Shown: piece after piece, positions 17,464 through 25,917 of the stretch | Layout: each line of letters starts with the position of its first letter | How positions within the stretch are numbered: position 1 is the first letter of the stretch | Assembly (NCBI GenBank): GCA_052168355.1 | Contig: JBQLZQ010000085.1 | Coordinates: 1-64,000, forward strand | Direction of reading: 5' to 3' | Source: JBQLZQ01 sp052168355 | GTDB lineage: Bacteria > Pseudomonadota > Alphaproteobacteria > DSM-16000 > Inquilinaceae | Length of the DNA: 64,000 nt | Translations under genes and position numbers: made by a program | Notes under the pieces: model-generated | What the model was told of the DNA's origin: nothing | The model's input: only the letters and a program-made list of their open reading frames with translations | The model's database searches: none

Positions 17464-17506
17464 TACAAAGGTTTGTATTGACCGATTTGCTGGAATCGGC
17501 TTCCCT
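17464..17506 (+). promoter_or_regulatory. LacI-type operator and promoter, copy A
   Basis: The palindrome TACAAAGGTTTGTA (17464-17477) abuts a TTGACC -35 box (17478-17483). A -10 position at 17501-17506 (TTCCCT) follows after 17 bases. The spacer contains CTGGAATCGGCTTC, which recurs unchanged in copy B at 30.4 kb. A repressor on the palindrome would overlap the -35 box and control the ABC operon starting at 17555. Confidence 0.75.
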
Positions 17507-17554
17507 ATTCCCAGGGAAAGGGGCCGCTTGGAATGGCTCCCAGGGGAGGATCAC

Positions 17555-18610
17555 ATGACCGGGACATACACACGCGAAGTTGCCACGCCGTCGCACCGCC
17601 GGGGCGGGCTCGCCGGCGCCACGATCATCCTGGCGATGGCCGTGGGCCTGCCGGCCTGGGCCGACGACCATTGCCTGGGCACGGCCGAGGCGCTGCACCT
17701 GACCGCCGACCAGATGGAGGACATAAGGAGCCGCGACCTGACCTTCGGGTTCCTGACCAACAACATCTCCGACGATTTCAGCCGCACGCTGGTCAGCGGC
17801 GGCGAGGCCTTCGCCGAGGAACTGGGGGTGACGCTGATCGTCAACAGCGCCGATTTCGACGCCAACACGCAGTTGTCGCAGTTCGACGCGCTGGTGCAGC
17901 AGCAGGTCGATGGCATTTTCCTGACGGCCGTCGATGCCGGGTCCATCGGCCAGGCGGTGCGCCGCGCCAACGACGCGGACATCCCGGTCTTCGTCGTCGG
18001 CGGCGCGCCGGCCCGCGGCGAGGTGATCAGCGTCATGAACGCGTCCAGCTACCAGGGCAGTTTCGACGCGGGCGAGGCCCTGATGGAGGAGATCGGCGAA
18101 CCGAACGCCAAGATCGCCATCCTTGGCATTCCGTTCGCGCTGCAGACCATCCGCGACCGTGAGAAGGGGATCCTCGATGCCGTCGGCGCGGCCGGCGGCC
18201 AGGTCATTTCCATGCAGTCGGATTTCAGCCAGGACGTCCTGCTGCAGCTGGCGACCAACGCCATCCAGGCCAACCCCGATCTGGGCGGGATCTTCGCCAC
18301 CTGGAGCCTGGCCGTCAACGCGGCGACGGAGGCGGTCAAACAGTCCGGCCGGGACATTCCCATCGCCGGGTACGATTCCGAGGCGCCCGGCTATATCGAA
18401 CTGGCCAGCGGCGACACCAACATCGTGGCCCTGTCGGGACAGCAGGCGAACCTTCAGGGACGGGCGGCGCTGGAGGGGCTGGCGCAGTCCATCCTGGGCG
18501 CCACGCTGTGCGACGAGATCATCACGCCCAACCTGCTGGTGACCGCCGACAACTACGAGGAGTCCTGGGAGACCCAGTATCCGGGCGTCGCCAAGCCCTG
18601 GGCCAACTGA
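17555..18610 (+). CDS. Sugar ABC transporter substrate-binding protein (RbsB-like)
   Basis: A 351-residue periplasmic binding protein of the ribose/galactose type. It has an unusually long signal region (about 36 residues, ending near PAWADD). The fold is recognisable from FGFLTNNISDDFSRTLVSG and the LVQQQVDGIFLTAVD and DIPVFVVGGAP strands. It would bind a monosaccharide or sugar acid for the RbsA/RbsC-like proteins downstream. An AGGGGAGGA ribosome site supports the ATG at 17555. It is the first gene after operator copy A, so it is probably repressed by the LacI protein encoded at 30.5 kb until substrate is present. Confidence 0.88.
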   Translation: MTGTYTREVATPSHRRGGLAGATIILAMAVGLPAWADDHCLGTAEALHLTADQMEDIRSRDLTFGFLTNNISDDFSRTLVSGGEAFAEELGVTLIVNSADFDANTQLSQFDALVQQQVDGIFLTAVDAGSIGQAVRRANDADIPVFVVGGAPARGEVISVMNASSYQGSFDAGEALMEEIGEPNAKIAILGIPFALQTIRDREKGILDAVGAAGGQVISMQSDFSQDVLLQLATNAIQANPDLGGIFATWSLAVNAATEAVKQSGRDIPIAGYDSEAPGYIELASGDTNIVALSGQQANLQGRAALEGLAQSILGATLCDEIITPNLLVTADNYEESWETQYPGVAKPWAN

Positions 18611-18653
18611 TCGCCGCGCACCGCGGGCGCGCGACACGCCGGGGGGTGCGGTC

Positions 18654-20201
18654 ATGCGCCTCCCGCCGCGTCCAACGGGACGAGGGGCCTTTGTGCAGCC
18701 GTTCCTGACACTGAACCGCATCTCCAAGCGCTTCCCCGGCGTGATCGCCCTCGACGACGTGTCGTTCGACGTCCGCCCGGGGGAGGTTCACGCCTTTATG
18801 GGCGAGAACGGGGCGGGCAAGTCCACATTGATGAAAGTCGCGGCGGGCCTGCACAGACCCGATGGCGGGACCATCGAGGTCGAGGGCAGGGAGGTCCAGC
18901 TGCATGGTCCGTCCGACGCCACGCGCCTCGGCATTCATACGGTTTTCCAGGAACTGACCGTGCTCGAGAACCTGGATGTCGGCCGCAACGTCCTGGTCGG
19001 CCAGGAACCGACGCGGGCGGGCGGCCTGTTTCTCGACCGGTCGGCGCTGTATGTCCGGGCCCAGGCGGTCCTGGATCGGCTGGACATCGGGCTCGATGCG
19101 CGTGCCCCCATCGCGGCCTTGTCCAGCGGCCAGCGGCAGATGGTCGAGATCGCGCGGGCCTGCGCCGAGGAACCGCGGGTCCTGGTGCTGGACGAGCCGA
19201 CCTCGTCGCTGGGCCGCCATGAGGAAGAGTTGCTGTTCGCGCTGATCGACCGGTTGCGCAAGGGCGGCGTGGGGATCGTCTATATCACCCACCGGATGTC
19301 GGAGGTCTTCCGCCTCAGCGACCGGATCACCGTGCTGCGCGACGGCCGCCATGTCGTTACCGGCCCGACCGCCGAATTCACCCGCGATACGCTGATCCGG
19401 GCCATGGTCGGACGGGCCGTGGAGGATCGGCGCCACGCGGCGGAGTCAAGGGATCTGCCGGTGGCGCTCCGGGCGGCCGGCCTGTCGCGGCCGCCGTCGG
19501 TGCGGGGCGTGGATCTGACGCTCCATGCCGGCGAGGTCCTGGGGATCGCCGGGCTGATGGGGTCGGGCCGGACCGAACTCGCCCGCCTGATCGCCGGGGT
19601 CGATCGGCCGTCGTCGGGGAGCATGACGCTGTTCGGGCGCGCCTTTGCCCCCCGCACCCCCGCCTCCGCCATCGCGGACGGCGTCTGCTACGTGTCGGAG
19701 GACCGCAAACTGCTGGGGCTGGTCCTGTCCCTGTCGGTGGCGGACAACATCGCGCTTCCCAGCCTGCGCCGGTTTTCCAGCCATGGGCTGCTGTCGGTGG
19801 CTTCCGTGCGAACCCTGGCGCGGGATTGGATGCGGCGGCTGGGCGTCAGATCGGCGTCCCCGGATGTGCGGGTCGACACGCTGTCGGGCGGCAACCAGCA
19901 AAAGGTCGTGCTGGCCAAATGGCTGGCGGTCGCGCCGCGCGTGATCCTGTTGGACGAACCGACACGTGGCGTCGACGTCGGCGCCAAGGCGGAGATCCAC
20001 GGGCTCATCCGCGGATTGGCGGCGGACGGCGCGGCGGTCCTGGTCATCTCGTCGGAATTGCCGGAGGTGATCGCGGTCAGCGACCGGATCCTGGTCATGG
20101 CCCAGGGACGGGTGGCGGGCATCGTCGACGCCGCGCGCGCGACCGAGGAAGCGCTGCTCGATCTGGCGTTCCTGGAAGAGCCGGACACCACGGCCGCATG
20201 A
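18654..20201 (+). CDS. Sugar ABC transporter ATP-binding protein (RbsA-like, two-domain)
   Basis: A 515-residue fused double ABC ATPase. The first domain has a normal Walker A (GENGAGKST near residue 55), an LSSGQRQMVEIARA signature and the Walker B LVLDEPTSSLG. The second has the degenerate Walker A usual for this family (GLMGSGRTE) and LSGGNQQKVVLAKWL. It drives uptake through the two permeases that follow. The ATG at 18654 has a GGGGGGTG ribosome site; a GTG at 18693 is an alternative closer to the ABC domain. Its stop overlaps the next start by 4 bases. Confidence 0.9.
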   Translation: MRLPPRPTGRGAFVQPFLTLNRISKRFPGVIALDDVSFDVRPGEVHAFMGENGAGKSTLMKVAAGLHRPDGGTIEVEGREVQLHGPSDATRLGIHTVFQELTVLENLDVGRNVLVGQEPTRAGGLFLDRSALYVRAQAVLDRLDIGLDARAPIAALSSGQRQMVEIARACAEEPRVLVLDEPTSSLGRHEEELLFALIDRLRKGGVGIVYITHRMSEVFRLSDRITVLRDGRHVVTGPTAEFTRDTLIRAMVGRAVEDRRHAAESRDLPVALRAAGLSRPPSVRGVDLTLHAGEVLGIAGLMGSGRTELARLIAGVDRPSSGSMTLFGRAFAPRTPASAIADGVCYVSEDRKLLGLVLSLSVADNIALPSLRRFSSHGLLSVASVRTLARDWMRRLGVRSASPDVRVDTLSGGNQQKVVLAKWLAVAPRVILLDEPTRGVDVGAKAEIHGLIRGLAADGAAVLVISSELPEVIAVSDRILVMAQGRVAGIVDAARATEEALLDLAFLEEPDTTAA

Positions 20202-21181
20202 GCCAGGAGGCAAACCTCTCCTCCGGGGGCCGGCCGGAAGGCGCGCGCCTGGCCAAGCTGGCCCGCGACCTGCTGCCCTATCTGGGGCTTGCGGCGCTGA
20301 TCGTCTTCTTCTCGCTGTCCAGCGAGTTTTTCTTCAGCCTGCGCAACTTCCAGCGGCTGGCCACGGATTCCTCGACCCTGATCATCGTCGCGTTCGGAAT
20401 GACCCTGGTCATTCTGGTGGCCGAGATCGATCTCAGCGTCGGCGCCGTCGTCGGGCTGTTGTCCGTGGTCCTGGCCCAGATCCTGGCGGCGGAGATCGCC
20501 TGGCCCGTGGCCGTGCTGCTGACGTTGGCGCTGGCCGCCTTTATCGGCTGGCTGAACGGCGTGGTCACGGTCGTTGGACAGATCCCGTCATTCATCGTTA
20601 CGCTGGGCATGCTGGCCATCGCGACGGGTCTGGCCTTCATTTTCACGGGCGCCATCTCGGTCCCGATCATGGATGTGGTCTTTCTGGATCTTTTCTATTC
20701 GGACGAATTTCTGGGACTGCCGGTTCCGCTGATCATCGTCGTTGTGGTGTTCCTGGGCGGTCTGGTCATCCTGAAGCGGACGGCGTTCGGACGGGAGCTG
20801 TTCGCGGTGGGCGCCAACCCCGAGGCGGCGCGGCTGTCGGGGGTGGCGGTCAGGCGCAACAAGATCGCGGTCTTCGTCATCATGGGGGTGCTGGTGGGGA
20901 TCGGCGCGGTGCTCAGCGCGTCGCGCCTGGGCAGCGGGTCGCCCGGCAGCAGCCCGTCACTGACGCTCGACGCCATCGCCGCGGTGATCATCGGTGGGGC
21001 CAGCCTGTTCGGCGGTCACGCCTCCATCGTGCGAACCCTTCTCGGCGCGCTGCTGATCGGGGTCCTGAACAACGGCATGGTGCTGATGAACATCAATGTG
21101 GACGCGCAGTTCATCGTCAAGGGCGTCATCATCCTGATCGCGGTCGTGCTGGAGCGGATGGCGTCGGGAGCGCGGGGATGA
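20198..21181 (+). CDS. Sugar ABC transporter permease (RbsC-like), first of pair
   Basis: A 327-residue inner-membrane permease with about 8-10 hydrophobic segments. It has the family motif LVAEIDLSVGAVVGL near residue 80, and GGASLFGGHASIVRTLLGAL followed by NNGMVLMNI toward the C-terminus. It forms half of the translocation channel with the next gene product; two different permeases suggest a heterodimer rather than the RbsC homodimer. The ATG at 20198 overlaps the ATPase stop, and its own stop overlaps the next ATG at 21178, so translation is coupled. Confidence 0.9.
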   Translation: MSQEANLSSGGRPEGARLAKLARDLLPYLGLAALIVFFSLSSEFFFSLRNFQRLATDSSTLIIVAFGMTLVILVAEIDLSVGAVVGLLSVVLAQILAAEIAWPVAVLLTLALAAFIGWLNGVVTVVGQIPSFIVTLGMLAIATGLAFIFTGAISVPIMDVVFLDLFYSDEFLGLPVPLIIVVVVFLGGLVILKRTAFGRELFAVGANPEAARLSGVAVRRNKIAVFVIMGVLVGIGAVLSASRLGSGSPGSSPSLTLDAIAAVIIGGASLFGGHASIVRTLLGALLIGVLNNGMVLMNINVDAQFIVKGVIILIAVVLERMASGARG

Positions 21182-22152
21182 CGGCGCCTCGGACCGCGGC
21201 GAAACCGACGGCGCCGACCCGGCGCACGCGCCTGGCCGCGTCGGGCATCTATGTCGCCTTTGCGCTGATCGTCATCGGTCTGGCCATTCTCAGCCCTGCC
21301 TTCCGGTCGCCGGAGAACGTCCTCAATATCGGACGCCAGATCGCCATCCTCGGGATCGCGTCGTTCGCGATGACCTTCGTCATCCTGCTGGGGGAAATCG
21401 ATCTCAGCGTCGGTGCCGTGGCGTCCGCGTCGGGGGTGGTGACCGCGCTGGCCCTGGCCGCCGGGCTGGGCCCCCTGGCGCTTCCGATCGGTCTTGCGGT
21501 CGGGGCGGGGTTCGGCCTTCTGAACGGTTTGCTGACGGTCTATGCGGCGGTGCCGTCGTTTATCGCCACGCTGGTCAGCTTTTTTATCGCCCAGGGGGTC
21601 GCGCTCACCCTGACCACGGGCCAGACCATCCTGTTCGACGCCGGCTGGTTTCGCGATCTCTTCGCCATCGGCTCCCTGTTCGGTTTGCGGTCGTCCTTCC
21701 TGTGGCTCGTGGTCATGTTCGTCGTTCTGTGGTGGCTGCTCGGCCGGACCCGGTTCGGCGCGAACGTCTATGCCGTGGGCGGCAGCCAGCAGAGCGCCCG
21801 CATGTTGGGCCTGCCGGTCGACCGCATGAAGATCGCGGTCTTCACCATGGGTGGGGCGCTGATGGGGCTGGTGGGGATGATCCTGATCGCCCGGATCGGC
21901 AACGCCCGCAGCGACGGCGCCATCGGTCTGGAATTCGACGCCATCGCGGCGGTGGTGATCGGCGGAACCACGCTCGGGGGCGGTTACGGGTCGCTGATGC
22001 GGACGCTGGTCGGCGTTCTCCTGATCGGCGTGCTGAACAACGGGCTGGCCATCCTGAACGTGGATTTCAACACACAGAACGTCGTCAAAGGGGTCCTGGT
22101 GATCGGCGTCGTTCTGCTCGATCGCTGGGCCCGGAACGCAAGGGAGGCCTGA
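21178..22152 (+). CDS. Sugar ABC transporter permease (RbsC-like), second of pair
   Basis: A 324-residue permease of the same family as its neighbour, with LLGEIDLSVGAVASA near residue 80 and the C-terminal GGTTLGGGYGSLMRTL and NNGLAILNVD motifs. The first 20 residues are basic and cytosolic. It starts at the ATG that overlaps the preceding stop and ends 3 bases before the SMP-30 gene. It completes an ABC importer with two permease genes, one two-domain ATPase and one binding protein. Confidence 0.9.
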   Translation: MTAPRTAAKPTAPTRRTRLAASGIYVAFALIVIGLAILSPAFRSPENVLNIGRQIAILGIASFAMTFVILLGEIDLSVGAVASASGVVTALALAAGLGPLALPIGLAVGAGFGLLNGLLTVYAAVPSFIATLVSFFIAQGVALTLTTGQTILFDAGWFRDLFAIGSLFGLRSSFLWLVVMFVVLWWLLGRTRFGANVYAVGGSQQSARMLGLPVDRMKIAVFTMGGALMGLVGMILIARIGNARSDGAIGLEFDAIAAVVIGGTTLGGGYGSLMRTLVGVLLIGVLNNGLAILNVDFNTQNVVKGVLVIGVVLLDRWARNAREA

Positions 22153-22155
22153 CGC

Positions 22156-23040
22156 ATGACCCATGACGGCCCGGTCGCCGGAGAGGTGGAGCGCCTTTGT
22201 ACCGGTTTCGCCTTCACCGAGGGGCCGGTGTGGCTGGTGGAACACGGCACCCTGCTGTTCACCGACATTCCCGGCAATGTCATTCACGGCTGGAGCGACC
22301 GCGGCGGACCGGTCACCTGGCGGGACGGGTCTCATTATGCGATCGGCCTGTCTCGGGACCGGGCGGGCAGGGTGCTGGCCTGCGAGCACAGCACGCGGTG
22401 CCTGTCGGCCATCGATGTACGCCCGGACGGCAGCGGGGGCGAGCGCACCATTCTGGCCCGCGCGCTTGGGAACCGCGTGCTCAACTCCACCAACGACGTG
22501 ATCTGCGCCAGTGACGGCACCATCCTGTTCACCGACCCGCCGTTCGGGGTGCGGGCGGAGGAAGGACAGCTGTTCGGCTACCAGCAGGCCATGGAACTGC
22601 CGGGCTGCTATGTGTGGAAGGTCGGCGACGATCCCGACACGCCGGAAGCCATCGTGACCACCGTGTACCGTCCCAACGGGCTGTGCCTGTCGCCGGACGA
22701 ACAGACCCTTTATGTCAGCGATTCTTCCGAGGAGCACCATAAAATCGTCGCTGCCGATGTGGGGCCGGGCTGGCGGGTTTCGGCGATGCACGATTTCGCC
22801 GTCATGCCCGTAGGCGTGCCCGACGGCATGCGCGTCGATGCGGCCGGGAACCTGTGGGTGGCCGGCGGCGACGGTGTCTATGTCTACGCCGACGACGGCA
22901 CACGGATCGCCCATGTGCCGGTGCCGGAAATGGTGACCAATCTGGAGTTCGGCGGCGCGGATTTGCGCGATGTCTTCATCACCGCCACCACCTCGCTGTA
23001 TCGGGTTAGGTCGACGTTACCGGGCGGCCGCCGCGACTGA
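22156..23040 (+). CDS. SMP-30/gluconolactonase-family lactonase
   Basis: A 294-residue six-bladed propeller of the SMP-30/gluconolactonase/LRE family, which hydrolyses aldonolactones with one bound divalent metal. Expected metal-site and core motifs are FTEGPVWL (glutamate), LNSTNDVICASDGTILFTDPP (asparagine and aspartate), VYRPNGLCLS and VPDGMRVDAAGNLWVA. No signal peptide is seen, so it is cytosolic. It follows the permease by 3 bases. Paired with a sugar dehydrogenase, it would open the lactone formed when an imported sugar is oxidised; the SDR at 29.3 kb is a candidate partner. Its 3' end overlaps the convergent ATPase gene by 24 bases. Confidence 0.85.
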   Translation: MTHDGPVAGEVERLCTGFAFTEGPVWLVEHGTLLFTDIPGNVIHGWSDRGGPVTWRDGSHYAIGLSRDRAGRVLACEHSTRCLSAIDVRPDGSGGERTILARALGNRVLNSTNDVICASDGTILFTDPPFGVRAEEGQLFGYQQAMELPGCYVWKVGDDPDTPEAIVTTVYRPNGLCLSPDEQTLYVSDSSEEHHKIVAADVGPGWRVSAMHDFAVMPVGVPDGMRVDAAGNLWVAGGDGVYVYADDGTRIAHVPVPEMVTNLEFGGADLRDVFITATTSLYRVRSTLPGGRRD

Positions 23041-24117
23041 CCGCAGCGACATGCCGGTCTCTGGATCGAACAAATGTACCGATCCGGGCGCGATCCGGAT
23101 GCCGACGTCGTCGCCCGGCCGGTGCGGACTGGCGCCATCGGTGACCACGATGATCTCCGGGTCGCCGTCGGAGAAGAGATAGGTCGCCGATCCCGTCGCC
23201 TCCACCGCGCCGATGCGCATCCGCGCCGATTCCGCCGCGTCCGGGCCGGTCAGCTCGATGTGTTCGGGTCGCAGACCGGCGACCACCCTGCGGCCCGGCG
23301 TCATCGTCAGGTCCGTGGTCAGCGCGGTCCGGTCGGACGTTTCCAGGATCAGGGTGGTGCCGTCTTCAGCCACGATTCCGGGCGCGAAATTCATGGCCGG
23401 CGAGCCGATGAACCCGGCGACGAAGCGGTTGGTCGGCGATCTGTAAAGCTCCAGCGGCGCGCCCTGCTGTTCGATCACGCCGGCCCGCAGTACCACCACA
23501 TGGTCGGCCATGGTCATCGCCTCGATCTGGTCGTGGGTGACATAGACCGAGGTCGATCCGATCCGGTCGTGCAGGGTCCGGATTTCCTTGCGCATGCGCA
23601 CCCGCAGGGAGGCATCGAGGTTGGACAGCGGCTCGTCGAACAGAAAGGCCTTTGGCTCGCGGATGATCGCCCTTCCCATGGCCACGCGCTGGCGCTGCCC
23701 GCCCGACAGCTCCTTGGGGTATCGGTCCAGCAGGTCGCCCAGACCGATGATGGCGGCGACCTCGTCGGCCTTGCGGCGTCGTTCGCTCTTGGGCACCCGC
23801 TTCAACCGCAGCGCGTAGGTCAGGTTGTCGCGCACAGTCATGTGCGGATACAGCGCATAGGACTGGAACACCATGGCCAGATCGCGCTTGCGGGGCGGCA
23901 GGTCGTTGACCACGTCGCCGGCGATCCGTAGGGTGCCGGCGGTGATGCTTTCCAGCCCGGCGATCGCCCGCAGCAGGGTGGATTTGCCGCATCCCGACGG
24001 GCCGACCAGGGCGACGAACTGGCCCTTTGGAATGGCCAGATTGATGTTCTTCAGGGCGTGGAAGCTGCCATAGTGCTTGTCGACATCGACAAGCTCGATC
24101 TGCGTGGCTTCGGTCAT
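23017..24117 (-). CDS. Sugar ABC transporter ATP-binding protein (MalK/UgpC-like)
   Basis: A 366-residue ABC ATPase of the carbohydrate CUT1 type. It has Walker A GPSGCGKST near residue 38, signature LSGGQRQRVAMGRAI, Walker B AFLFDEPLSNLD and a C-terminal TOBE regulatory domain (GLRPEHIEL). It energises the two permeases just upstream. The ATG at 24117 overlaps the permease stop. It is the last gene of the operon that begins at 30368, and its 3' end overlaps the SMP-30 gene convergently (23017-23040). Confidence 0.9.
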   Translation of the reverse strand: MTEATQIELVDVDKHYGSFHALKNINLAIPKGQFVALVGPSGCGKSTLLRAIAGLESITAGTLRIAGDVVNDLPPRKRDLAMVFQSYALYPHMTVRDNLTYALRLKRVPKSERRRKADEVAAIIGLGDLLDRYPKELSGGQRQRVAMGRAIIREPKAFLFDEPLSNLDASLRVRMRKEIRTLHDRIGSTSVYVTHDQIEAMTMADHVVVLRAGVIEQQGAPLELYRSPTNRFVAGFIGSPAMNFAPGIVAEDGTTLILETSDRTALTTDLTMTPGRRVVAGLRPEHIELTGPDAAESARMRIGAVEATGSATYLFSDGDPEIIVVTDGASPHRPGDDVGIRIAPGSVHLFDPETGMSLRSVAAAAR

Positions 24118-24941
24118 TTCAGGGCTCCCGACGTCAGACCGCTGACGATATGGCGCTGCAGCAGCACAAAGGCGGCCAGGATCGGGGTCACGTAGGTGGC
24201 GGCAAAGGCCATGATGCCGTTCCAGTTGACGACGTTGGGCTGCAGGAAATTGGTCATCCCGATGGAGGCGGGCTGCAACCGGTTGTCGGCGATCAGCGAC
24301 GCCGAATACACATATTCGCCAAAGCCCTGCATGAAGATCAGGATCGCCGCGACCAGGATGCCGTTGCGGGCCAGCGGCAACACCACCATGAAGAACGCAC
24401 CGCCGCGCGAGTTGCCGTCGACCAGCGCCGCTTCCTCGAGCTCCCGGGGGATGGTCATGAAGGCGGCGCGGCACAGGATGACGAAGAACGGCATGGTCTT
24501 GGCCGAGATCGCGAGGATCGCCGCGAACCGGGGGGTGTCCAGCAGCCCGATGGACGAAAAGGCGACAAAGATCGGGGTGACCATCAGGCTGGGCGGCAGA
24601 ACCTGAAGCATCAGCACCAGAAACAGCGCGGCATCGATCCACAGATTGCGGTAGCGGGCCAGGACATAGGCTGCGCCGGCGCCGAACAGCGCGGTGACCA
24701 GGGTGACGCCGGAGGCGATGAGCATGCTGTTCCACAGATACCGGACGATATCCGACGTCGCCCAGATTTCAGGGTAGATCTGCCATTGCGGCCGGCCGGG
24801 CAGGAATTCGGGAGGAACCGCGAAAATCGACGAGCCGGTCTTCAGGCTGGTGACGTACATCCAGTACAGCGGAAACAGGTAGACGATCGCCAGGACGAGG
24901 GCGATCAGCACCAGCACCCGGTTCTTAAAGGTCGAAGTCAT
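24114..24941 (-). CDS. Sugar ABC transporter permease (MalG-like)
   Basis: A 275-residue inner-membrane permease with six predicted helices. The EAA loop ELEEAALVDGNSRGGAFFMV lies in the second half, as expected for CUT1 permeases. It pairs with the MalF-like protein encoded just upstream. Starts and stops overlap both neighbours by 4 bases, indicating coupled translation. Substrate specificity lies with the binding protein at 25.9 kb, probably an oligosaccharide given the GH31 gene. Confidence 0.9.
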   Translation of the reverse strand: MTSTFKNRVLVLIALVLAIVYLFPLYWMYVTSLKTGSSIFAVPPEFLPGRPQWQIYPEIWATSDIVRYLWNSMLIASGVTLVTALFGAGAAYVLARYRNLWIDAALFLVLMLQVLPPSLMVTPIFVAFSSIGLLDTPRFAAILAISAKTMPFFVILCRAAFMTIPRELEEAALVDGNSRGGAFFMVVLPLARNGILVAAILIFMQGFGEYVYSASLIADNRLQPASIGMTNFLQPNVVNWNGIMAFAATYVTPILAAFVLLQRHIVSGLTSGALK

Positions 24942-25840
24942 AGGCGTGTTTCCGCCCGGGTCGAGCGCACATAGATCAGGGAAACGCCCAGCACCACCAG
25001 GATCATGATGACCGAGATCACGGCGCCGCGGCCGAAGTCGAATTCCCGGAAGCTGAGTTGCCAGGACCAATATTGCGCCACCGTCGACGATCCCGCCGGC
25101 CCGCCCGAGGTGATCGCCGCGAACAGATCGAACTGCTGCAGCGTGAAAATGATGCCGAGCGCCAGGACGGCGCCGATGGTCGAGCGCATCATCGGCAGGG
25201 TGATGGTCCAAAACCGCTGAAACACGGTGGCGCCGTCGAGCTCGGCCGCCTCGTAAAGGTCCTCTGGGATGGCCGCCAGACCGACCGACAGCAGGATCAT
25301 GTTGAACGGCATGCCGTACCAGATGTTGGCCAGGATGACGGAGATCAGCGCGTAGTCGACGTCCGAACGCCAGAAGATCGGTTCGGTGATGATGCCAAGG
25401 CTCATGAGAAGATAGTTGATGACCCCGAAATCGCCGGACAGAAGCCAGTTCCACAACACGCCGACGACAAGGCCCGGCATCACCCACCCCGCCAGGAACA
25501 GGCCTCGGAACCACGCGGCGCCGGGAAATTTCTGATTGAAGAAAAGGGCAAAGGCGAAGCCGAGGGTGAACTGGAAAAAGACCGACGCGACGGTGAACAC
25601 GACCGTGTTGACCAGCACCCGCCACGCCAGCGGGTCGTTGAAGATGCTGCGGTAGTTGTCCCACCCCGCGCCGGGATGAAACAGGGTTCCCAGGCTAAAG
25701 ACATCAACGCGCTGGAAGCTGATGATGATGTTGTAGATCAGCGGCAGCCCGGCAAAGGCCAGCAGATAGACCAAAGCCGCGCATATCAGCAGCCCGTCGA
25801 AGCCCAATCCGTCGCGAAAGCTTCTGATGACGCGCGGCAT
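24938..25840 (-). CDS. Sugar ABC transporter permease (MalF-like)
   Basis: A 300-residue permease with about six helices and the EAA loop DLYEAAELDGATVFQRFWTI. It follows the binding-protein gene after a 77-base gap that contains a strong GC hairpin, so its expression may be lower than that of the binding protein. The ATG at 25840 (MPRVIRSFRDG) gives the short basic N-terminus usual for this family. Confidence 0.9.
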   Translation of the reverse strand: MPRVIRSFRDGLGFDGLLICAALVYLLAFAGLPLIYNIIISFQRVDVFSLGTLFHPGAGWDNYRSIFNDPLAWRVLVNTVVFTVASVFFQFTLGFAFALFFNQKFPGAAWFRGLFLAGWVMPGLVVGVLWNWLLSGDFGVINYLLMSLGIITEPIFWRSDVDYALISVILANIWYGMPFNMILLSVGLAAIPEDLYEAAELDGATVFQRFWTITLPMMRSTIGAVLALGIIFTLQQFDLFAAITSGGPAGSSTVAQYWSWQLSFREFDFGRGAVISVIMILVVLGVSLIYVRSTRAETRL

Positions 25841-25868
25841 GTGCTGGTCTCCTGCTGACGCTTCGGTC

Positions 25869-25897
25869 GGCGGCCCGGTCCTGCGCGCCGGGCCGCC
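25869..25897 (-). other. Intercistronic hairpin after the binding-protein gene
   Basis: A perfect 10-bp stem (GGCGGCCCGG and CCGGGCCGCC) with a 9-base loop lies 20 bases after the stop of the sugar-binding-protein gene and 28 bases before the MalF-like start. There is no T tract. Position and strength fit a 3'-protecting or partially attenuating element. Confidence 0.6.
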
Positions 25898-25917
25898 CCT
25901 GGGGCTGGTCGATCAGG

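Noticed and set aside
18611..18653. Hairpin after the RbsB-like gene similar to those after other binding-protein genes
   Set aside because: Only a 6-bp CGCACC/GGTGCG pairing with a long loop is possible, much weaker than the three clear cases.
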